Shown: positions 10,552 through 18,821 of the stretch, in pieces
How the letters are laid out: the number at the start of each line of letters is the position of its first letter
Numbering within the stretch: the stretch's first letter is position 1
NCBI RefSeq assembly: GCF_900696085.1
Contig: NZ_CAADFC020000004.1
Location: forward strand, 372,001-436,000
Direction: 5' to 3'
Source: Bradyrhizobium ivorense
Lineage (GTDB): Bacteria > Pseudomonadota > Alphaproteobacteria > Rhizobiales > Xanthobacteraceae
DNA length: 64,000 nucleotides
The notes under the pieces: model-generated
What the model was told of the DNA's origin: nothing
Seen by the model: the letters and a program-made list of their open reading frames with translations, nothing else
Databases searched by the model: none
Program-made: the position numbers and the translations under genes

Positions 10552-11141
10552 GCGAGCAGGCGGCCAATCACCCACCACAGGGCCGGCGCTGGCTGGTGCT
10601 GCTGCCGCTGGTCATCTTCCTCGGGCTCGCGGGCCTGTTTTTGCTGCGGCTCTATGGCGGCGATCCCTCGAAAATCCCGTCGGCGCTGATCGGCCGGCCG
10701 GCGCCGCAGACCGCGCTGCCCGCGCTCGAAGGCCTGGCAAAGGACGGCACGCCGGTTCCGGGGCTCGATCCCGCCGTGTTCAAGGGCAAGGTCAGCGTGG
10801 TCAATGTCTGGGCGTCCTGGTGCGTGCCCTGCCATGACGAGGCGCCGCTGCTGACGGAGCTCGGCAAGGACAAGCGCTTCCAGATCATCGGCATCAACTA
10901 CAAGGACGCGCCCGAGAACGCCCGGCGCTTCCTCGGCCGCTACGGCAATCCGTTCGGCATCGTCGGCGTCGACGGCAACGGCCGCGCCTCGATCGAATGG
11001 GGCGTCTACGGCGTGCCCGAGACCTTCGTGGTCGGGCGTGAGGGCAAGATCGTCTACAAGCTGGTCGGCCCGGTGACGCCTGACAACGTCAACACCGTGC
11101 TGAAGGCCGAGATCGAGAAGGCGTTGGCAGCGGGTAGCTAA
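10548..11141 (+). CDS. ccmG: Thiol:disulfide interchange protein CcmG/DsbE (CycY)
   Basis: 197 residues. An N-terminal membrane anchor (about 15-34) precedes a periplasmic thioredoxin fold with active site WCVPC (residues 91-95) and the cis-proline region [11 protein letters not shown]. It reduces the apocytochrome c CxxCH cysteines before heme attachment, taking electrons from CcdA/DsbD. It overlaps ccmD by 4 bp and ends the ccm operon; an 80-bp palindrome follows 7 bp after the stop. The GVPETF loop and the acidic active-site neighbour (CHDEAP) are typical of CcmG. Confidence 0.95.
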   Translation: MSEQAANHPPQGRRWLVLLPLVIFLGLAGLFLLRLYGGDPSKIPSALIGRPAPQTALPALEGLAKDGTPVPGLDPAVFKGKVSVVNVWASWCVPCHDEAPLLTELGKDKRFQIIGINYKDAPENARRFLGRYGNPFGIVGVDGNGRASIEWGVYGVPETFVVGREGKIVYKLVGPVTPDNVNTVLKAEIEKALAAGS

Positions 11142-11147
11142 CCGCTG

Positions 11148-11227
11148 TCGTTCCGGGGCATCGCGGGAGCGATGAACCCGGAACCTCGAGATTCCGGGTT
11201 CGGCTCTGCGAGCCGCCCCGGAATGAC
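11148..11227. repeat. Palindromic repeat family E, copy 1
   Basis: About 80 bp with arms GTCGTTCCGGGGC and GCCCCGGAATGAC around an AACCCGGAACCTCGAGATTC-type centre. It fills the gap between the convergent ccmG and yciB genes (7 bp and 9 bp from their stops). Related copies are at 56481-56560 and, split, at 42729-43118. Confidence 0.85.
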
Positions 11228-11235
11228 GGCGAAAA

Positions 11236-11838
11236 TCACCCCTTCCGCACGTCGCCGGCGTCAGCCTCGCTCGTCTCCAGCGAGACCGGCTCGAGATGAT
11301 AGCGCTTGGTCAGCGGCATCTGGGCGATGGCGAAGACCATGGTCAGCGGCGTCACGCCGAACACCTTGAAGTTCACCCAGAAATCCGTCGACTGGGTGCG
11401 CCAGACGATCTCATTCAGGATCGCCATGCCGGCGAAGAACAGCGCCCAGCGCGCCGTGAGGATGCGCCAGCCCTGCGGCGTCAGGTTGAACATCTGGTCG
11501 AACATGATGGCGATGAAGGAGCGCCCGAACAACAGCCCGCCGCCGAGCACGGCCGCAAACAGCCCGTAGATGATGGTCGGCTTGAGCTTGATGAAGGTCT
11601 CGTCATGCAGCACCAAGGTCAGCGTGCCGAACACCAGCACGATGGCGCCGGTCACCAGCGCCATGATCGGCACGTGCTTGGTGACCACATAGGACGCGAT
11701 CATCGCCGCGACGATCGCGACCATGAAGGCGCCGGTCGCCGCGAACAGATGATATTTTGCATTCACGACAAAGAACACGAGCAGCGGCCCGAGCTCGGTC
11801 GCAAGCTTGAACAGTGGATGCGGCTGGGTCTTGTCCAT
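11236..11838 (-). CDS. yciB: Inner membrane-spanning protein YciB / septation protein A
   Basis: 200-residue integral membrane protein with five to six spans, matching the YciB (IspZ) family: [16 protein letters not shown] at the start, [20 protein letters not shown] in the middle and [19 protein letters not shown] toward the end. In enterobacteria YciB affects cell envelope and division. The ATG at 11838 is preferred over the adjacent TTG. It is the second gene after ftsY on the same strand, separated by a 51-bp family F repeat, so they may be cotranscribed through it. Confidence 0.92.
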   Translation of the reverse strand: MDKTQPHPLFKLATELGPLLVFFVVNAKYHLFAATGAFMVAIVAAMIASYVVTKHVPIMALVTGAIVLVFGTLTLVLHDETFIKLKPTIIYGLFAAVLGGGLLFGRSFIAIMFDQMFNLTPQGWRILTARWALFFAGMAILNEIVWRTQSTDFWVNFKVFGVTPLTMVFAIAQMPLTKRYHLEPVSLETSEADAGDVRKG

Positions 11839-11857
11839 CAATTCTCTATCTTGGTTT

Positions 11858-11908
11858 GAGGCATGACCTGATCCGAAAACCGGTTACCACTTTTCGGGGT
11901 CATGCCTC
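11858..11908. repeat. Repeat family F, copy 2, between ftsY and yciB
   Basis: 51-bp palindrome with ends GAGGCATGACC and GGTCATGCCTC, a shorter relative of the 4921 element. Its right end contains the ftsY stop codon. Confidence 0.8.
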
Positions 11909-12847
11909 GATTCCAGCAATCGCCTTGGCAAAATCCTTCGCCGCGAACGGCGCGAGATCCTCGACGCCTTCGCCGACGCCGATGAAATGCACCGGCAGCT
12001 TGTGCTTCTCCGACAGCGCGACCAGGATGCCGCCGCGCGCGGTGCCGTCGAGCTTGGTCATCACCAGGCCCGTGACGCCTGCCGTACGATGAAATGCCTC
12101 GACCTGCGACAGCGCATTTTGTCCCACCGTGGCGTCCAGCACGAGCAGCACGGCATGCGGCGCCGCGGCGTCGACCTTCTTGATGACCCGCACCACCTTT
12201 TCGAGCTCGTTCATCAGTTCCGACTTGTTCTGCAGCCGCCCGGCGGTGTCGATCAGCAGCACGTCGCGCTGCTGCTCCTTGGCCGCGGTCAGCGCCGTGA
12301 AGGCAAGGCTTGCGGAGTCCGAGCCCTGGGCGCCGGCAATGACCGGCGATTTGGTCCGCTCGCCCCAGACCTTGAGCTGCTCGATCGCCGCGGCGCGAAA
12401 CGTGTCGCCGGCCGCCAGCATCACCTTGCGGCCTTCAGCGGAGAATTTTGCCGCCAGCTTGCCGATCGTCGTGGTCTTGCCGGAGCCGTTGACGCCGACC
12501 ACCAGGATCACGAACGGCTGCTTCGCGGCATCGATTTCCAGCGGCTTCGCCACCGGCGACAGCACCTTCTCGACCTCGATCGCGACAACATCCTTGACCT
12601 CGTCGGCGGAGATCGCCTTGTCGTAACGGCCCTTGCCGACCGCATCCGCGATCCTGACCGAGACCTCGGTGCCGAGATCGGCGCGCAGCAGCACATCCTC
12701 GATGTCATCGAGCATGGCGCGATCGAGCTTGCGCTTGGTGACGAGATCGGCGACCGCAGTTCCGAGCGCACCCGAGGTGCGCTTCAGACCGCCGGTCAGC
12801 CGCTGCCACCAGCTCTTCTTGGGGGGTTCCGCAGTGGTATCGTTCAT
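11900..12847 (-). CDS. ftsY: Signal recognition particle receptor FtsY
   Basis: 315 residues. A short N-terminal region with a lysine/tryptophan patch (KKSWWQRLTGGLKRT) substitutes for the long acidic A domain of enterobacteria, as is usual in alphaproteobacteria. The NG GTPase domain follows with P-loop GVNGSGKTTTIGK (about residues 119-131), DTFRAAA, DTAGR and TKLDGTA. FtsY docks ribosome-bound SRP at the Sec translocon; Ffh is encoded 8.4 kb away. The TGA stop (11900-11902) lies inside the end of a family F repeat. The usual mtaB-ftsY neighbourhood is retained locally. Confidence 0.96.
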   Translation of the reverse strand: MNDTTAEPPKKSWWQRLTGGLKRTSGALGTAVADLVTKRKLDRAMLDDIEDVLLRADLGTEVSVRIADAVGKGRYDKAISADEVKDVVAIEVEKVLSPVAKPLEIDAAKQPFVILVVGVNGSGKTTTIGKLAAKFSAEGRKVMLAAGDTFRAAAIEQLKVWGERTKSPVIAGAQGSDSASLAFTALTAAKEQQRDVLLIDTAGRLQNKSELMNELEKVVRVIKKVDAAAPHAVLLVLDATVGQNALSQVEAFHRTAGVTGLVMTKLDGTARGGILVALSEKHKLPVHFIGVGEGVEDLAPFAAKDFAKAIAGIEA

Positions 12848-12896
12848 GGCGCGGCTGTGTTAGCCGTTTCGCCCCACAAACGAAAGTCTCGACGAA

Positions 12897-13598
12897 TTGA
12901 TCGATGTTCCCTCATTGACCCCTGAACAAATCCAGGCGCGGGTGCTCCACCGCGACGGGCTGATGCTGGTCATCGACAAGCCACCCGGGCTGCCGGTGCA
13001 TCGCGGTCCCAAGGGCGGCCCCAATCTCGAGGCATCGTTCGACGCGCTCCGCTTCGGCCTGCCGCGGCCGCCGGTGCTGGCGCATCGGCTGGACAAGGAC
13101 ACGTCCGGTTGCCTGGTGCTGGGACGCCATCGCAAGGCGACCGCCTCGCTCGGGCTGCTGTTCAAGCATGGCAAGATCGCGAAGACCTACTGGACCGTGG
13201 TCGAGGGCGGGCCCGCGGAAGATGAGGGGACTATCGACCTGCCGCTCGGCCGGCTCAACGCCGAACGCGGCTGGTGGCAGAAGCCGGACCCGGATGGGCA
13301 GAAGGCGGTCACCAACTGGAAGGTGCTGGGGCGCGGCCAAGGTCTCACCTGGCTTGCGATGGAGCCGGTCACCGGCCGCACCCATCAGCTGCGGGTGCAT
13401 TCGGCCGCCACCGGCTGGCCGATCGTCGGCGACAACATCTACGGCAACGGCCCGCGCTTCGGCGAGCCGATCCTGCATCTGCATTCCCGCGAGATCGGCA
13501 TCCCGATCTCCCGCAACAAGGAGCCGGTGCGCGTGGTCGCGCCGCCGCCGGAGCACATGCGGGAGCGGCTCACGGCTTGCGGCTGGAACGGCGAATAG
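12897..13598 (+). CDS. RNA pseudouridine synthase, RluA family
   Basis: 233 residues, the compact single-domain form of the RluA family without an S4 domain. The catalytic motif HRLDKDTSG (about residues 63-71) contains the active Asp, and GRTHQLRVH and LHSREI blocks follow. It isomerises uridine in rRNA or tRNA; the exact site is not deducible. The start is uncertain: a TTG at 12897 precedes the conserved QARVLHRDG region, while the first in-frame ATG (12963) would remove the first strand of the fold. It is divergent from ftsY with 49 bp between them. Confidence 0.88.
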   Translation: MIDVPSLTPEQIQARVLHRDGLMLVIDKPPGLPVHRGPKGGPNLEASFDALRFGLPRPPVLAHRLDKDTSGCLVLGRHRKATASLGLLFKHGKIAKTYWTVVEGGPAEDEGTIDLPLGRLNAERGWWQKPDPDGQKAVTNWKVLGRGQGLTWLAMEPVTGRTHQLRVHSAATGWPIVGDNIYGNGPRFGEPILHLHSREIGIPISRNKEPVRVVAPPPEHMRERLTACGWNGE

Positions 13599-13709
13599 AC
13601 ACCAGAGACCCCGGGATTTTACGGATCGTTATCCTTTACCGATCATTCGGTTCCGTCCGGTAGTCCTGCAAGCTGGCCAGAAAAGCGCCGCCACGGCTCA
13701 GGACGAGCA

Positions 13710-14843
13710 ATGCAGAATGCAGGGCAATCCATTGTCGATGAGGTCGAGGCTGCGATCCGCGCCGGTTCGGCCGAAAAATGCATGGCGACGGCCAAGCGCG
13801 TCACCGACCTGTTCCTGACATCGGCCGGCAGCTTCAACGCCGAGCAGATCGAGCTGTTCGACAACGTGCTCGAGCGGCTGGTCAACACCATCGAGCTGCG
13901 GGCGCTGGCCGATCTCAGCGCCCGGATGGCGCTCGCCGAGATCAGCGAGCAGCTGGCACCGGTGGCGCAGGCGCCGCCCGCGCTGGTTCGCCGCCTTGCC
14001 AAGAACGACGAGATCAGGATCGCGCGGCCGCTGTTGCAGGAATCCTCGCGCCTGAGCACCGAGGATCTGGTCGAGATCGCGCAGACCAAGAGCGAGCAGC
14101 ATCTGCTTGCCGTCGCCGGCCGCTGGTGGCTGAAGGAAGCCGTCACCGACGCGCTGTTGGCGCGCCGCTTTGCGAGCGTGAGCCGGCGCCTGGTCAGCAA
14201 TCCCGGCGCAAAAGTGTCGGCGAGCGGCTTTACCGTGATCCTCGCCCAGGCCGAATACGATCCCGACCTTGCGGTCGAGACCGGCATCCGCGCCGATCTG
14301 CCGTCCGAGCTCCGCCTGCAGCTGCTGCACGAGGCCACCGAAGAGGTGCGCGGCCGGTTGCTGGAACGCGCCCCGCCGCATCTGTTCGAGGAAATCCGCC
14401 ACGCAATCGCCGCGGTCGCCGCCGGCGTGGAGCGCGATATGTCGCGGGTCCGCGATTTCACCGCGGCGAAGCGGCACGTCGCGAAACTCAAGGAGAGCGG
14501 CGAGCTCGACGAAGCTGTCCTGTTCAACTTCGCCAGGCAGCGCAAATACGAGGAGACAGTGGTTGCGCTGGCGTATCTGGCGCAATCGAGCATCGAGGTG
14601 ATCCGTCCCTTGATGCAAAGCCTGCGCAGCGAAGGCCTGCTGGTGCCCTGCCGGGCCGCAGGGCTGAGCTGGGACACCACCGCAGCGATCATGGAATGCC
14701 GCTATACGACCGGCTCCATGGGACCAGCGGAACTCGTCAACGCCAAAAGCCAGTTCACGCGATTGACGCCGGGCAATGCCGACCGCCTGTTACGCTTCTG
14801 GCAGGTCCGCGCATCGCAATCGCCACCGCCGGGCAAGCGCTAG
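13710..14843 (+). CDS. DUF2336 domain-containing protein
   Basis: 377-residue, mostly helical, soluble protein with no signal or membrane span, matching the alphaproteobacterial DUF2336 family. Visible helical repeats include FLTSAGSFNAEQIELFDNVLERL, RRLAKNDEIRIARPLL and SSRLSTEDLVEIAQ. The helical repeats look HEAT-like; function is unknown. The ATG at 13710 has an AGGACGA ribosome site. The stop is only 11 bp from the convergent mtaB stop, one of the few convergent junctions here without a repeat. Confidence 0.85.
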   Translation: MQNAGQSIVDEVEAAIRAGSAEKCMATAKRVTDLFLTSAGSFNAEQIELFDNVLERLVNTIELRALADLSARMALAEISEQLAPVAQAPPALVRRLAKNDEIRIARPLLQESSRLSTEDLVEIAQTKSEQHLLAVAGRWWLKEAVTDALLARRFASVSRRLVSNPGAKVSASGFTVILAQAEYDPDLAVETGIRADLPSELRLQLLHEATEEVRGRLLERAPPHLFEEIRHAIAAVAAGVERDMSRVRDFTAAKRHVAKLKESGELDEAVLFNFARQRKYEETVVALAYLAQSSIEVIRPLMQSLRSEGLLVPCRAAGLSWDTTAAIMECRYTTGSMGPAELVNAKSQFTRLTPGNADRLLRFWQVRASQSPPPGKR

Positions 14844-14854
14844 CCTTTCGTGGC

Positions 14855-16108
14855 TCAGACCGTGAGACGGGCGCCGTCATGCCCGGTGATGACGTGCCGC
14901 CGCACCATGCCCGGCACATCACCTGCAATAGCCACCGGCAGGAAATGCTCGGTTCGGCCCTGCCTGTCGCTTTCGATCAGCACGTCGCGCGTTGCGCCAA
15001 CCTCCGCTGCGAGCCGACGCCGCAGCGCGGCCTCGCCCGCCGCGCGCAGACGCTTCGCGCGCTCTTTGATCGCACCGCCTGCGACCTGCGGCATCCGCGC
15101 GGCCGGCGTACCCGGCCGCTTCGAATACGGAAACACATGCAGGAAGGTGAGATCGCATTGCTCGACCAGGTCGAGCGAGCGCGCGAACATCGCCTCGGTC
15201 TCGGTCGGGAAGCCCGCGATGATGTCGGCGCCGAGCGCGATGTCCGGCCGCAGCCGCCGCACCTGGGCGCAGAAATCGATCGCGTCCTGCCGCGAATGCC
15301 GCCGCTTCATCCGCTTCAGGATCATGTCGTCGCCGGATTGCAGCGACAGATGCAGATGCGGCATCAGCCGCGCATCACTGGCGATCACGTCGAGCAGGTC
15401 GCGGTCGGCCTCGATCGAATCGATCGATGAGATCCGCAGCCGCTTCAATTCGGGGACGTGGCGCAGGATCTGCCGGGTCAACTGGCCGAGTTTCGGCGCA
15501 CCCGGCAGGTCGGCGCCGTAGCTCGTGAGATCGACGCCGGTCAGCACGATCTCGGCATGGCCGCGCTCGACCAGCGCGCGGACCTGGTCGACCACGGCGC
15601 CCATCGGCACCGAGCGCGAATTGCCGCGGCCATACGGGATGATGCAGAAGGTGCAGCGGTGGTCGCAGCCGTTCTGCACTTGCACGAACACCCGCGGCAG
15701 GCCGCGTTCGAAACCGTCGAGCAGATGCGGCGCCATCTCCGTCACCGCCATGATGTCGGCGACCGCGACCTTCTCGCTTGCGCCGATATCGAACGCAGTG
15801 CGCGCCGCCCGCCAGGCCTCGCCGCGCATCTTCTCGTCATTGCCGACGACGCGATCGACTTCGGACATCTCGGCAAACATGTGCGCCTGCGTCTGCGCAG
15901 CGCAGCCGGTGACCACGATGCGCGCGGCGGGCCGCTCGCGCTTCAACTTGCGGATCGACTGCCGCGCCTGCGCGACCGCCTCGTTGGTGACGGCGCAGCT
16001 GTTGATGACGATGGCATCTGTGAGGCCCGCCTGCTCCGCCTCGCGCCGGATTACCTCGGATTCGAATGCATTGAGGCGGCAGCCAAAGGTGACGACGTCG
16101 ACGCCCAT
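14855..16108 (-). CDS. mtaB: tRNA-t6A37 methylthiotransferase MtaB
   Basis: 417-residue radical SAM methylthiotransferase that converts t6A37 to ms2t6A in tRNAs. The UPF0004 domain carries three cluster cysteines in GCRLN, NSCAVTNE and VTGCAAQ. The radical SAM cluster motif is CDHRCTFC, followed by a TRAM-like C-terminal region. I chose the ATG at 16108 (MGVDVVTFGCRLNAF): the longer frame to 16168 only adds codons read from a family F repeat. It lies 63 bp downstream of dapF on the same strand with the repeat between them; dapF-mtaB-ftsY order is common in Rhizobiales. Confidence 0.94.
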   Translation of the reverse strand: MGVDVVTFGCRLNAFESEVIRREAEQAGLTDAIVINSCAVTNEAVAQARQSIRKLKRERPAARIVVTGCAAQTQAHMFAEMSEVDRVVGNDEKMRGEAWRAARTAFDIGASEKVAVADIMAVTEMAPHLLDGFERGLPRVFVQVQNGCDHRCTFCIIPYGRGNSRSVPMGAVVDQVRALVERGHAEIVLTGVDLTSYGADLPGAPKLGQLTRQILRHVPELKRLRISSIDSIEADRDLLDVIASDARLMPHLHLSLQSGDDMILKRMKRRHSRQDAIDFCAQVRRLRPDIALGADIIAGFPTETEAMFARSLDLVEQCDLTFLHVFPYSKRPGTPAARMPQVAGGAIKERAKRLRAAGEAALRRRLAAEVGATRDVLIESDRQGRTEHFLPVAIAGDVPGMVRRHVITGHDGARLTV

Positions 16109-16123
16109 GGGAGATCTTTCTTT

Positions 16124-16172
16124 GAGCATGATCTCTTCGGAAAACCGGCTTCCACTTTTCCGGACCATGCTC
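16124..16172. repeat. Repeat family F, copy 3, between dapF and mtaB
   Basis: 49-bp palindrome, GAGCATGATC on one side and GGACCATGCTC on the other, 15 bp upstream of the mtaB start. It overlaps the dapF TAG stop (16172-16174). Confidence 0.8.
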
Positions 16173-17044
16173 TAAGCGACGCTGGCGAACAGCGCCGGAT
16201 CGAAACGTCCCTCATATTCGAAGTCGGCGGTGCCGGTCATCAGCACGTGGTCGTCGCGCTCGCGCCACTCGATGCCGAGCTTGCCGCCTGGCAGCGTCAT
16301 CTCGACGATACGGTTGGCGCGCTTCAAGCGCGCCGCCGCGACCGCCGTCGCGCAGGCCGCCGAGCCGCAGGCCCTGGTCAGTCCGGCACCGCGCTCCCAG
16401 GTGCGCATCGTGATGTGATCGCGATCGACGATATGGGCGAGCGTGATGTTGGCGCGTTCCGGGAAGATCGGATGGTTTTCCAGCAGCGGCCCGAAGCGTT
16501 CGAGGTCGTAGGCGTTGACGTCATCGACCCAGAAGATCGCATGCGGATTGCCCATGCTCACCACTGAGGGCGAGTGCAGCACCGGATTGTCGATCGGCCC
16601 GACCTGCAGCTCGATGTAGCGGGTATCGCGGAATTCCTCGGCCAGCGGAATGTCCTGCCAGCCGAACTTCGGCGCGCCCATGTCGACGGTGTAGAGATCG
16701 GGCGCCGGACCCTGCCAGCAATTCAAGAGGCCGGCGCGGGTCTCGAAGGTCGCGGTGGTCTGGCCGGTCTTCTCGAAGATCCGCCGCACCACGCAGCGCA
16801 TGCCGTTGCCGCAGGCGCCGGCCTCCGAGCCGTCATTGTTGTAGATCTTGATGAACGCCTCGGTGCCATCGAGCCGCGGCGGCTGCAGCACCATGAGCTG
16901 GTCGTAGGGCACGCCGGCGGGCGAAGCCACCGCGCGCGCCTCCTCCGCCGTCACGGATGCCTTGGAATCGCGCAGGTCGACGACGACGATCTCGTTGCCG
17001 ATGCCGTTCATCTTGGCGAATGCGTGGTTGGCGAGCGCGCTCAT
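16172..17044 (-). CDS. dapF: Diaminopimelate epimerase
   Basis: 290-residue PLP-independent epimerase converting LL- to meso-diaminopimelate for lysine and peptidoglycan. The two catalytic cysteines are in [12 protein letters not shown] and [12 protein letters not shown], and the N-terminus has the typical [15 protein letters not shown]. The ATG at 17044 is preferred to an in-frame TTG 12 bp upstream; it has GGGAAAA before it. It heads a minus-strand unit with mtaB. Its TAG stop is formed at the edge of the family F repeat. Confidence 0.96.
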   Translation of the reverse strand: MSALANHAFAKMNGIGNEIVVVDLRDSKASVTAEEARAVASPAGVPYDQLMVLQPPRLDGTEAFIKIYNNDGSEAGACGNGMRCVVRRIFEKTGQTTATFETRAGLLNCWQGPAPDLYTVDMGAPKFGWQDIPLAEEFRDTRYIELQVGPIDNPVLHSPSVVSMGNPHAIFWVDDVNAYDLERFGPLLENHPIFPERANITLAHIVDRDHITMRTWERGAGLTRACGSAACATAVAAARLKRANRIVEMTLPGGKLGIEWRERDDHVLMTGTADFEYEGRFDPALFASVA

Positions 17045-17098
17045 CGATTTTCCCAAATTCCGCCTGCTTATATGGCGAGTGGTGGGGCGTTGGCCAGT

Positions 17099-17150
17099 CT
17101 AGAGCGTTTTCGAGCGAAGTGGATGCCGGTTCGCGTGAAGAAAACGCGTC
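17099..17150 (+). repeat. Repeat family G, copy 1
   Basis: AGAGCGTTTTCGAGCGAAGT, then CCGGTTCGCGTGAAGAAAACGCGTC, forming inverted arms (GCGTTTTC / GAAAACGC). It lies in the divergent gap between dapF and the GyrI-like gene. A diverged copy forms the end of ccmC. Confidence 0.7.
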
Positions 17151-17291
17151 AGAACAACAGTCCGAATGGCCCCATGACGCATCTGTCATGGGACGAAAGC
17201 GGAACTTGCGTGTTAGGACTATCGCGCCTCGCGGACCGTGCGCCGGGACAGATCGAACGGCCGTCTTGAGGATGGGGATGGAGAATACCGA

Positions 17292-18011
17292 ATGAACCGT
17301 ATCAGCACGCTCCGCGCGGCCCTGGTCGCGCTGCTCCCTTTGGCCGCAATCGCACTGGCAAGCCCGGCATTTGCCCAGTCGCCGGCCGCCTCGCCCTCCC
17401 CGGCGCCCGCCGCGAGCCCGGCGCCGGCCCCCGCACCATCGGCAACGCCGGCCCCGGTGCCGCCGCCGGCCGAAACCAAGTCCCCGGCTGACAGCCCCGC
17501 CGCGTCCCAGACGCCGGCCCCGCCGCCGCCGGCCGCGCCGGTGCAGACCGCCGACCCCTTTGGCGAGCCGTTCACGCTGGAGCCGAAGAAGGTCGTCATG
17601 CTGAAGGGCAACGCCAATTGGGATGCGGCGTTCGATGCCCTGATCGAGGCGTTCAAGCAGCTCACCGCGCAGCTCGGCAAGGAGAACGTCAAGCCGTCAG
17701 GCAATCCAATGATCGTCTACACCTCGACCGACGACACCGGCTTCACCTTCATCGCCGAGATCCCGGTCGATCAGGACGTGAAGAATCTCGGCAAGAGCAT
17801 GAGCATGGGCAATTCGCCCGACGGCAAGGCGCTGAAGTTCGTCCATCGCGGCTCCTACGACAACATGGACAACACCTATGAGGCGATCACCAATCACCTC
17901 GACGACAAGAAACTCGAGGCCAAGGACACCTTCATCGAGGAATACATCACCGATCCGCTGAAGACCGCGGAGGACAAGCTGGTGATCAACGTTTACGTGC
18001 CACTGAAGTGA
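17292..18011 (+). CDS. Exported GyrI-like (AraC effector-binding) domain protein with Pro/Ala linker
   Basis: 239 residues. An N-terminal signal peptide ends near AFAQS (about residue 29). A stretch of about 65 residues follows that is almost entirely Pro, Ala and Ser (about 30-95). The C-terminal 140 residues form a GyrI-like/AraC effector-binding fold: NPMIVYTSTDDTGFTFIAEIPV, KFVHRGSYDNMDNTYEAI and EEYITDP. Such domains bind small hydrophobic or cationic ligands; an exported version is probably periplasmic or tethered near the wall by the Pro-rich linker. The ATG at 17292 is chosen since the signal peptide starts there. It is followed 5 bp later by the SIMPL gene, so the two form an operon. 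Confidence 0.75.
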   Translation: MNRISTLRAALVALLPLAAIALASPAFAQSPAASPSPAPAASPAPAPAPSATPAPVPPPAETKSPADSPAASQTPAPPPPAAPVQTADPFGEPFTLEPKKVVMLKGNANWDAAFDALIEAFKQLTAQLGKENVKPSGNPMIVYTSTDDTGFTFIAEIPVDQDVKNLGKSMSMGNSPDGKALKFVHRGSYDNMDNTYEAITNHLDDKKLEAKDTFIEEYITDPLKTAEDKLVINVYVPLK

Positions 18012-18016
18012 GAGCG

Positions 18017-18718
18017 ATGAAACTGACCCTGCCGCTCGCCTCCCTCGCCCTCGCGCTGCTTGCCGCACCGGCATTCGCGCAGGTGCCGCCGCCGGCGATT
18101 TCCGTCACCGGCGAAGCCACCGTCTCGGTCGCGCCGGACCAGGCCATGATCGACGGCGGCGTGACCTCGGATGCGAAGACCGCGCGCGAGGCGGCCGAGG
18201 CCAACAACGCGGCGATGGCGAAAGTGCTGGCGGCGCTGAAGGGCGCCGGCCTCGACGACAAGGACTACCAGACCTCGCGGCTGTCGCTGCAGCCGAAATA
18301 CGCGCCGGATCGCGCAGGCGGCAGTCCGGCCACGGTCAGCGGCTATCGCGCCAGCAACCGCGTCACCATCAAGGTGCGCGACGTCAGCAAGGTCGCCGGC
18401 GTGATCGACGCGCTGGTCGGCGCCGGCGCCAACGAGATCGGCGGCATCAATTTTGTGGTGTCGCAGGCTTCCAAGGTGCTCGACGAGGCGCGCGAGAAGG
18501 CCGTCGCCGACGCCCGCCGCAAGGCGGACATCTACGCCAAGGCGGCCGGCGTCACGCTCGGCGACCCCATCAGCATTTCCGAGGAAGGCAGCGCACCCGT
18601 GCCGATGTATCGCAGCAAGGTCGCCGCGCCGATGGCCGCCTCCGGCGCGCCGGTCGCGCAGGGCGAGGAGACGCTGTCGGTGACGGTCAGCGTGTCCTGG
18701 GCGATCAAGGGGAAGTAA
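18017..18718 (+). CDS. SIMPL (DUF541) domain periplasmic protein
   Basis: 233 residues with a signal peptide (cleavage near AFAQV, about residue 22) and a full SIMPL/DUF541 domain: ISVTGEATVSVAPDQAMIDGGV, the DYQTSRLSLQPKY strand, GYRASNRVTIKVRD and EARRKAD-like helices. The family (BP26/OMP28, YggE) forms ring-shaped periplasmic oligomers linked to oxidative stress or antigenicity; its molecular role is unclear. It follows the GyrI-like gene by 5 bp. The ATG at 18017 is preferred over GTG at 18008. Its 3' end faces a perfect palindrome. Confidence 0.88.
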   Translation: MKLTLPLASLALALLAAPAFAQVPPPAISVTGEATVSVAPDQAMIDGGVTSDAKTAREAAEANNAAMAKVLAALKGAGLDDKDYQTSRLSLQPKYAPDRAGGSPATVSGYRASNRVTIKVRDVSKVAGVIDALVGAGANEIGGINFVVSQASKVLDEAREKAVADARRKADIYAKAAGVTLGDPISISEEGSAPVPMYRSKVAAPMAASGAPVAQGEETLSVTVSVSWAIKGK

Positions 18719-18727
18719 GCAGCAGGC

Positions 18728-18814
18728 GTAGCCTGGATGAAGCGCAGCGCAATCCGGGAAAGTCTATCCGCGGAGAGGTCGGCCCCGGATTGCGCTGCGC
18801 TTCATCCGGGCTAC
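18728..18814. repeat. Palindromic repeat family D, intact copy
   Basis: 87 bp. The left arm begins GTAGCCTGGATGAAGCGCAG and is almost perfectly complementary over 31 bp to the right arm ending TTCATCCGGGCTAC. It fills the convergent gap between the SIMPL and MBL-fold genes. Confidence 0.9.
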
Positions 18815-18821
18815 TTTTCTT

